This document shows, one piece after another, positions 58,388 through 64,000 of a DNA stretch of 64,000 nt (position 1 is its first letter; each line of letters opens with the position of its first letter). The notes beneath the pieces are model-generated. The model was not told the DNA's origin and did no database searches. It saw only the letters and a list, made by a program, of their open reading frames with translations. Both the position numbers and the translations under genes were made by a program. This DNA comes from a bacterium (GTDB lineage: Bacteria; Planctomycetota; JAFGQW01): contig JAUHXU010000002.1 of the NCBI GenBank assembly GCA_030426805.1, forward strand, positions 868,001 through 932,000. The letters are read 5' to 3'.

Positions 58388-59740
58388 CTATCGGTCGGGG
58401 CGGAGCACCCACAGGCGCGGCTTTCCGTCCCGATCCGCGCCGTGGGCCACGACTTCGGTGCGTCCGTCGCCGTCGAGATCGGCCGCGAGGACGGCTGTGA
58501 TCGAGCCGATCGAGCGATCCCGGAGGACGGTCGTCGGGGCTCGGGCGAAGCGGCGCGGGCCGCCGGCGTGGACGCGCACCGAGTCCCGGCTCGCGACGAC
58601 GAGGTCGACGTGCCCGTCGGCGTCCAGGTCGGCGAGCGCCACCGCGTCGGTCCGCGGCCGAGCCTTCTTCGCGCGGGTCACCGAGCCGCCGACCGCGATC
58701 GGGATCCGGATCCGGCCGATCGGCTTCGCCGCCGACAGCGTCCGTTCGGCATCGACGTCGATCGCCGCGACCCCGACCGGCAGCGATTGGCTGAGGAAGA
58801 TCCGGGCCCCGCGGGCGAGCGAGATCGCGTCCGTCGTGAACAGGACCAGGCGGCTGCCGACGCGTTCGACCCCGACGATCAGCCCCTGCAGGCGCGCCGT
58901 TCGGACGACCGGCGACGCGCCTGCGCCGACGAGCGGGCCGAACGTCACCCGGATCCGGCCGGCGTTCGCATCGACGTCGATCAGATCGGCGTGGCCGTCG
59001 CGATCGAGGTCGGCGAGTCGCGCCGGGACGACGAGCCGCAGGAGGCGTGTCGACGGCGCGCGCCACGGGCGGTCGATGCGGCCGAGCGCAGTGGGCCGCC
59101 ACGCGCCGTCGTCGTCGCGCCCGAACGCGTCGACCCGCTGATCGCGGATCGCGGCGACGTCTTCGCGCCCGTCGCCGTCGAGGTCCGCGGCGGCGATCGT
59201 CGGCACGCGCAGTTCGGCCACGATCCGGTCGAGCGGGTCGCCGCCGGTGATCGACACCCCGCGCTCGAGCGGCAGGTCGATCGTCGCCGCCCGACCGTCA
59301 CCGGCGAACGCGAGTGCGCCGCGCACGTGGGGGAGCACGACCGTCTCGCCCACGGCGAGCGCGGTCCACGGAACGCGGTCCGGTGCGACCGGCAGCGTCA
59401 CGACGTCCGCCGACCACGGCTCGAGCGGGGCGAACGGGCGCGGGCCGTCGAGCGCCCAGCGTCGGACGCCGCCGTTGCCGATCGCGACGAGCACCGGGGG
59501 GTTCGATCGCACGTCGAGCGCGGCGACGTCGTCCGGGAGGGAGAACGGCGCGTCGAGGTTCGGTGTGCGCCCGCCGCGCAGTCGCACGACGCTGCGGCCG
59601 ACGCCGAGCAGCACGTCGTCGTGGTCGTCGCACCGCACCACCCGCCACCCGGTGACCGTCGCCGGCAGGGCGAACGACTGCGCCACGCTCGCGGCGGAAC
59701 ACGCGAGCACGAACGAGGCGAGGGCGGCGGCGCGCATCAT
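58388..59740 (-). CDS. Secreted FG-GAP/VCBS-repeat protein
   Basis: A 450-residue protein with a signal peptide (cleavage after SVAQ). Repeats of the FG-GAP or VCBS type carry calcium-binding DLDGDG / DLDRDGHADL / DLDADGHVDL loops (seen six or more times), consistent with a beta-propeller. The start ATG at 59740 overlaps the stop of the next gene (ATGA), so the two propeller proteins are co-expressed. Role unknown; such proteins often bind ligands at the surface. Confidence 0.75.
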   Translation of the reverse strand: MMRAAALASFVLACSAASVAQSFALPATVTGWRVVRCDDHDDVLLGVGRSVVRLRGGRTPNLDAPFSLPDDVAALDVRSNPPVLVAIGNGGVRRWALDGPRPFAPLEPWSADVVTLPVAPDRVPWTALAVGETVVLPHVRGALAFAGDGRAATIDLPLERGVSITGGDPLDRIVAELRVPTIAAADLDGDGREDVAAIRDQRVDAFGRDDDGAWRPTALGRIDRPWRAPSTRLLRLVVPARLADLDRDGHADLIDVDANAGRIRVTFGPLVGAGASPVVRTARLQGLIVGVERVGSRLVLFTTDAISLARGARIFLSQSLPVGVAAIDVDAERTLSAAKPIGRIRIPIAVGGSVTRAKKARPRTDAVALADLDADGHVDLVVASRDSVRVHAGGPRRFARAPTTVLRDRSIGSITAVLAADLDGDGRTEVVAHGADRDGKPRLWVLRPDR

Positions 59741-61155
59741 CGGCACACGATCACCGTGACGCGTCGTCCGTCGTGGGTGACGACGTCGGCGCGTCCGTCG
59801 CCGGTGAGGTCACCGATGTAGAGCCGGTCGGGCGAGTAGCCGGCGTCGGGTATCGTGAACAGGATCGCGCCGCGCGTATCGGTCCGCCTCGCGACGAGCG
59901 TGCGTTCCCCCTCGACCGCGAGCAGGTCGGCGACGCCGTCGCCGTCGAAGTCGCCGTGGCGGTAGGCGAGCGCGACCGGGCCGTGGCTGAGCAGGCCGTC
60001 GAACGAGAGCGACCGCTCGCACACCGGCGACGGCGGCTCGAAGCGGCGGCGCTTCGCGTCGAACGTGTGCAGCGTCAGTCGCGCCGGGATCCCGTCGCCG
60101 AGGATCCGCCGGATCGCCGCGAACGCGTCGAGCTCGAGCGTCGTCAGCAGCAGGTCGACGTCGCCGTCGCCGTCCACATCGGCGAGGCGTGGTCGGCGGC
60201 TGAGCCCGCGCACGCGGATGAGTTGCGTCGGTCGGGTGCACTCGTGGATCGGGCCGAGGTAGAGCGCGACGCGCGTGCGCAGGGAGTCGAACAGTCCGAT
60301 CTCGCCGCGTTTGACCATGTGGATCAGGTCGGCGGTGCCGTCGCCGTCGACGTCGGCGACGTTGAGGCGCGCGAGATCGATCGGTCCGTCCTCGTCGCGC
60401 CCCAGCGGGAGGTCGCACTCGATCGGATCGGTCGCCGCGATGCCCGTCGTCGTGCCGCGGAACGTCCGCATCCGTCGGCCGTCGACGACCATCAGGTCGG
60501 TGTGGCCGTCGCCGTCGATGTCGGCGAGCGTCGGCCACGGCAGCGACGCGCGGCTCCCGGCGACGCCGTCCGGCAGCGCTTCGCGGTAGAGCGGACACGG
60601 CAGAAGCGGCCCGAGGACGAAGCGCCCCGGCTCGCGCTGGTAGGCGACGCGGTAGCCGTCGGCGGTCGGGACGACGACGTCGCGCCGGCCGTCGCGGTCG
60701 AGGTCGTCGGTCACGCGCCACGGAAAGCAGATCGCGCGGTGCGCGAACGACGGAAACGTCGCGACGCCCACCGCGAGGGTCGCTGCGCCGAAGCCGTCCT
60801 TCGTGATCGGGCGGAGCGTCAGTCCGTCGCGCCCGAGAAACGCGATCGCGTTGCCGCTCTCGGCATACGGGCCGACGAACCAGTAGGCCGCGTCCTCGGG
60901 AATCTCGACGGTGTCGGTCGGCGCGTCGGGCAGCGCGCTGCCGCGACCGCGGTAGACGAGGAGGCGCCGCTGTTTGCCGGGCGCGGTCTGCAGCACGACG
61001 TCGAGTGCGCCGTCGCCGTCCACGTCGGTCGCCCGCGCGCCGAAGATCCAGTCGGCGCTGTCGACGTGATGCACGACGGGATCGGACTGCGCGAAGGTCG
61101 TCGCGGCGAGTGCGACCGCGATCAGCGCGCCGAGTGCAGTCGACGGATGCGCCAC
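59737..61155 (-). CDS. Secreted FG-GAP/VCBS-repeat protein
   Basis: A 472-residue protein with a signal peptide (VAHPSTALGALIAVALAATT) and FG-GAP units containing DVDGDGALD, DLDRDGRRD, DIDGDGHTD, DVDGDGTAD, DVDGDGDVD and DFDGDGVAD loops, that is, about seven calcium-binding blades. The GTG start at 61155 lies inside the 3' end of the glycosyltransferase gene. It is coupled to the related protein at 58388. Confidence 0.75.
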   Translation of the reverse strand: MAHPSTALGALIAVALAATTFAQSDPVVHHVDSADWIFGARATDVDGDGALDVVLQTAPGKQRRLLVYRGRGSALPDAPTDTVEIPEDAAYWFVGPYAESGNAIAFLGRDGLTLRPITKDGFGAATLAVGVATFPSFAHRAICFPWRVTDDLDRDGRRDVVVPTADGYRVAYQREPGRFVLGPLLPCPLYREALPDGVAGSRASLPWPTLADIDGDGHTDLMVVDGRRMRTFRGTTTGIAATDPIECDLPLGRDEDGPIDLARLNVADVDGDGTADLIHMVKRGEIGLFDSLRTRVALYLGPIHECTRPTQLIRVRGLSRRPRLADVDGDGDVDLLLTTLELDAFAAIRRILGDGIPARLTLHTFDAKRRRFEPPSPVCERSLSFDGLLSHGPVALAYRHGDFDGDGVADLLAVEGERTLVARRTDTRGAILFTIPDAGYSPDRLYIGDLTGDGRADVVTHDGRRVTVIVCR

Positions 61156-62615
61156 CAGCGATCTCCGTTTCCGCGTTCGGTGTGGACCTCGTCGGCGTGT
61201 GCCGCGAGCCACCGCCGAAGCGGCTCGCGCTGACGACTCGATTCGACGACCAGCGTAACACGCGCGGCGCGCAAGGCTGCGGCCAACGCGTCGAATCGTT
61301 CGCGGCTCGCGTCGTCGAACCAGACGTCCTGGTGGGTGCCGAGGATGTCGAGCGTCTCGCGGCCGGCGTAGTAGCTGACCCACGGAAAGCCCATCGGCGC
61401 GATGCGCTCGGTGGCCGCCGTGTTCGCCGCGACCCACTCGCCGAGCCGCTTGAGCGGCAAGCGGCGCTCGTCGTTCGAGCGGAGCGCGACGGGTGCGAGC
61501 GCACCGACGAGGAGCGCGGTCGTCACGACGAGCGCGGCGCGCCGACCGGCCCGTGCGCCGAATCGCCCGCCGAATCGCACGCCGAGCCATGCGACCGCGG
61601 CGCCGGTCCACGCGAGCGTCAACAGTCCGGGCGTCAGCGCGTGGCGCTTGTCGAGGTAGCTGTAGGTGAGTGCCAGTCGGAAGAGGACCGCGACGTGGAG
61701 CGCGACGATCGCGAGCACGAGCCACTCGCCGCGTCGTCGCGGGCGACGTGCGACGAATGCACCGAGGATCGCGAGCGCGAGCGGCGCCCAGGTCATCGCC
61801 TCGAACAGGTGGCGCACGACCGACCCGGCAGCCGCGGCCGGTCGGTCGACGAGGTTCTCGTCGCTCAACCGTTGCACCCGGCGCTCGGCGTCGACGCCGG
61901 CGAGGATCGCGACGTCTTTCTTCGCCGTGAGCCGGAGCCGCCCGGCGTCGGCGCTGAGCCACGCGATGTAGGGGCCGGCGACGACCGCCGTCGCGAGCCC
62001 GACCGCCGCCGCGGCGCGCCACGCACGCGGCCGCCACACGACGAGGAACGCCGCGACGACGAGCGGCACGCCGAGCCCTTCGGGTCGGCCGAGGTAGGCG
62101 AGTCCGCCGGCGATGCCGCAAGCGGTCGCCGCCGGGAGCCGACAGCCCTGGAACGCCGCGACGCCGGCCGCGGCCGCGCTCAGGAATGCGAGGTGGAACA
62201 CGCCTTCGGACAGCGGCTGCGCGTGCACGCGGACCGCCTGCGGCAGTACCGCGTAGACGAGCCCGGCGACGAGCGCCGCGGGCTGGCCGACGAGCCGCCG
62301 CGCGAGCAGCATCACCGGCACCGCCGCGAGCCCGCCGCAGACGACCGACACCGCGCGGCCGGCGGTCTCGGTGTCGAGGCCGAACGCGTCGGCCACCCAC
62401 GCCGTGAGCACCGCGAACAACGGGTGCTGATACCACCCCAGCGCACCGGCCCAATCCCCGCCGCGCACCTTGTCGGCCTGCGCGACGAAGTAGATCCCGT
62501 CCCGCCGGATCACCTCGACCCCGGCCGACGCCGCCGCCCGCACCCCGACCGCAATCGCCGCCACCGCCGCGACCCACGCCCAGCGCCCACGCGCGTTGCC
62601 GTCATCCGTCCTCAT
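61122..62615 (-). CDS. GT39/PMT-like membrane glycosyltransferase
   Basis: A 497-residue protein with ten or more membrane helices. The first outer loop has RRDGIYFVAQADKVRGGDW, containing the conserved acidic residue of GT-C enzymes, and the loop GWYQHPLFAVLTAW is typical of dolichyl-phosphate-mannose mannosyltransferase-like proteins. It likely transfers a lipid-linked sugar to a protein or glycan outside the membrane. Downstream genes encode the FG-GAP proteins, which could be its acceptors, although this is only a neighbourhood inference. Confidence 0.75.
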   Translation of the reverse strand: MRTDDGNARGRWAWVAAVAAIAVGVRAAASAGVEVIRRDGIYFVAQADKVRGGDWAGALGWYQHPLFAVLTAWVADAFGLDTETAGRAVSVVCGGLAAVPVMLLARRLVGQPAALVAGLVYAVLPQAVRVHAQPLSEGVFHLAFLSAAAAGVAAFQGCRLPAATACGIAGGLAYLGRPEGLGVPLVVAAFLVVWRPRAWRAAAAVGLATAVVAGPYIAWLSADAGRLRLTAKKDVAILAGVDAERRVQRLSDENLVDRPAAAAGSVVRHLFEAMTWAPLALAILGAFVARRPRRRGEWLVLAIVALHVAVLFRLALTYSYLDKRHALTPGLLTLAWTGAAVAWLGVRFGGRFGARAGRRAALVVTTALLVGALAPVALRSNDERRLPLKRLGEWVAANTAATERIAPMGFPWVSYYAGRETLDILGTHQDVWFDDASRERFDALAAALRAARVTLVVESSRQREPLRRWLAAHADEVHTERGNGDRWWRIRRLHSAR

Positions 62616-62718
62616 GCGCGCGGCACTCTACCACACCACGTTCGCGACACCCCGAGCCGGACCGCTACCGTGGCCGATCACGCCAGTCCGCCCGGGCTCG
62701 CCAGGGAACGGTCGGCCT

Positions 62719-62884
62719 GTTCGGGGGTGTGGGGGCCCTTGCGAGCGATATAGGCGCGAGCACGTTCGCTCACGCCGATCCACCGACTCTCGACCCGCGG
62801 CCCGGGGCGGCTGCATCACGCGCCGCCGCCGTGCTCGCGACGGGACGCCTCTTCGAGCGAGCGAGGGCCCCCACACCCCCGAAC
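62719..62884. repeat. Large imperfect palindrome with 20-bp perfect ends
   Basis: The first 20 bp (62719-62738) and last 20 bp (62865-62884) are perfect inverted copies: GTTCGGGGGTGTGGGGGCCC and its complement. Inside lies a second inverted pair, GCGAGCACG (near 62756) and CGTGCTCGC (near 62830). The 166-bp unit starts 17 bases after the secretin stop on the minus strand, so it could fold as a large terminator or RNA-stabilising structure, or be a MITE-like insertion. No target duplication is obvious. Confidence 0.7.
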
Positions 62885-62900
62885 TACCCGCCCCCGCTCC

Positions 62901-64000
62901 CTAGCGATCCTCGGGCGGAATGACGAGGCGGCCGCGGCTGGCTTCGGACTCGATGATGCGCGGCTGCAGGAGGAAGAGGATCTCGGACTGCACGTTGCGC
63001 TTGTTCGTCGACTTGAACAGCTCACCGAGCACCGGGATGTCGCCGAGCAGCGGGAGCTGGCTGACGGTCGTGATCTCGGTCGTCGCGAGCAGCCCGCCGA
63101 GCACGAAGACCTCTTGGTTCTTCACGTTGACGACGGTGCTCGCGCTCCGGGTCGAGATGAACGGGACCGCGAGGCCACCGTTGGTCGCTGGCTCGGTGTA
63201 GCCGGTCACGCTCGACACCTGCGGGTCGACCTCGAGGCGCACCGTGTCGCTGCCGGCGATCACGGTCGGGCGCACCTTCAGGGTCACGCCGGTGCTCTCG
63301 AACGCCGCCGAGACGGTCGTGATGCCGCTGCCGTTGTAAGCGACGGTCGACGTCGGCGTCTTCTCGCCGGTCTGGATCGTCGCGAGGTGGCCGTTGAGGA
63401 CGCGGACGGTCGGCGCGGACAGCACGTCGACGTCCTGGGTGCGCTGGAGCAACTCGATCGCGACGTCGAGTTGCAGGTCCTGCTGCACCGTGTCGAGCAG
63501 CACGCGCGTGCCCTGGAACGCGAGCGGCCCGGTCTGCGCGCCGCCGGGGCTGAGCGACCGGAGGAACCCCTGCGACGAGAACGCGCTCGTCGCCTGGTTG
63601 AACAGCGTGTTCGGGTTGGCCGGGTTGACCTCCTGGACCGCGACGTTGATGCCGCGTTCGTCCTGGCGGCTGCGCGTGACCTCGACGACGCGGACGTTGA
63701 TCTCGACCTGCGGGACCTCCGCCTCGATCATCGAGAGGAACTCCTCGACCTCCTCGACGTTCTCCGGCGGTCCGGTGATGACCATCAGATCGAGGCCGCC
63801 CAGCTTGGTCGCGTGGAAGTCCGGCTTCGTGACGATCCGGACGTGGCCCTCGGGGTAGGAGGTGTTGATCAGTTCCTTGAGGGTGTCGGCCTTCTTCTGG
63901 CGGATGTAGTGCATCCGCACCATCTCGCCTTCGCTCGTGATCAGCGCCGCCGCCTCGTGGGGGGCCGCGTCCTCGATGAAGTCGAAGCCGCCCGCGCCCG
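62901..64000 (-). CDS. Secretin (GspD/PilQ family), 5' end beyond window
   Basis: The last 366 residues or so of an outer-membrane secretin. Visible are an N-domain segment (KKADTLKELINTSYPEGHVR; LDLMVITGPPENVEEVEEFL) and the secretin domain with SRQDERGINVAVQEV, LLQRTQDVDVLSAPTVRVLN, the conserved VPFISTRSA, FVLGGLLATTEI and the VPLLG-like QLPLLGDIPVLGELFKS, ending ILFLLQPRII. It forms the channel for type II secretion or pilus passage. The frame stays open to the window end, so the gene starts outside. Confidence 0.9.
   Translation of the reverse strand, partial: GAGGFDFIEDAAPHEAAALITSEGEMVRMHYIRQKKADTLKELINTSYPEGHVRIVTKPDFHATKLGGLDLMVITGPPENVEEVEEFLSMIEAEVPQVEINVRVVEVTRSRQDERGINVAVQEVNPANPNTLFNQATSAFSSQGFLRSLSPGGAQTGPLAFQGTRVLLDTVQQDLQLDVAIELLQRTQDVDVLSAPTVRVLNGHLATIQTGEKTPTSTVAYNGSGITTVSAAFESTGVTLKVRPTVIAGSDTVRLEVDPQVSSVTGYTEPATNGGLAVPFISTRSASTVVNVKNQEVFVLGGLLATTEITTVSQLPLLGDIPVLGELFKSTNKRNVQSEILFLLQPRIIESEASRGRLVIPPEDR

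Overview
The window is high-GC DNA from a bacterium whose gene content suits a Planctomycetota lineage. This is inferred from several signs: a type II secretion-like secretin with GspK/GspG-type pseudopilins, many secreted beta-propeller, Kelch, FG-GAP and beta-helix proteins, small lipoproteins, HEAT-repeat lipoproteins, a FliA/WhiG-type sigma factor, and mobile elements carrying an integrase with an AAA ATPase. No rRNA or CRISPR is present. Many starts lack a Shine-Dalgarno sequence and several promoters sit so close to the start codon that the mRNA would be leaderless.

Layout. Positions 1-7680 hold chromosomal genes: a UDP-sugar pyrophosphorylase (cut by the window edge), tRNA-His, a secreted beta-helix protein, a prepilin-like protein, a metal-efflux permease and a secreted GH5-like hydrolase. 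Position 7684 begins tRNA-Leu(UAG). The 3' 61 bp of this tRNA recurs at 13289 and 20146, bounding two tandem islands. Island 1 (7770-13349) is a decayed element: a Fic protein lies where the integrase should be, followed by remnants of its replication and regulatory genes and two arylsulfotransferase-like secreted proteins. Island 2 (13350-20206) has an intact tyrosine integrase, two small DNA-binding-type genes, and a cargo of hypothetical and lipoprotein genes, some with near-identical promoters. The island-2 integrase coding sequence runs through the attachment site, and its likely original C-terminal tail lies, in frame, at the far end of the island.

Positions 20432-36474 carry secreted propeller and Kelch proteins, a VOC/NTF2-like operon divergent from an AraC regulator, a LiaF-like protein, an ABC exporter operon with a methyltransferase, a secreted alpha/beta hydrolase, an ECF sigma factor with a small partner, and a HEAT-cyclophilin lipoprotein. 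Positions 36951-39341 carry the FliA/WhiG-like sigma factor, a zinc-ribbon-like protein and a HEAT lipoprotein.

Positions 39343-58349 are nearly all on the minus strand and hold the core cell-cycle and metabolic genes: priA, a MazG-like gene, a SpoIIE-type phosphatase, pgpA, pgsA, rimO, a motor-less FtsK-like protein, ftsK, dut, a split coaB/coaC pair interrupted by a membrane glycosyltransferase, gmk, yicC, secG, tpiA and a GspK-like gene. Positions 58388-64000 carry two FG-GAP proteins, a GT39-like glycosyltransferase, a large inverted repeat and the 3' part of a secretin gene.

The most unusual items are (i) the motor-less FtsK paralogue, with a four-helix membrane anchor, about 400 residues of acidic low-complexity linker and an FtsK gamma-type winged helix but no ATPase, next to the complete ftsK; and (ii) the tandem tRNA-Leu islands whose integrase gene overlaps its own attachment site.
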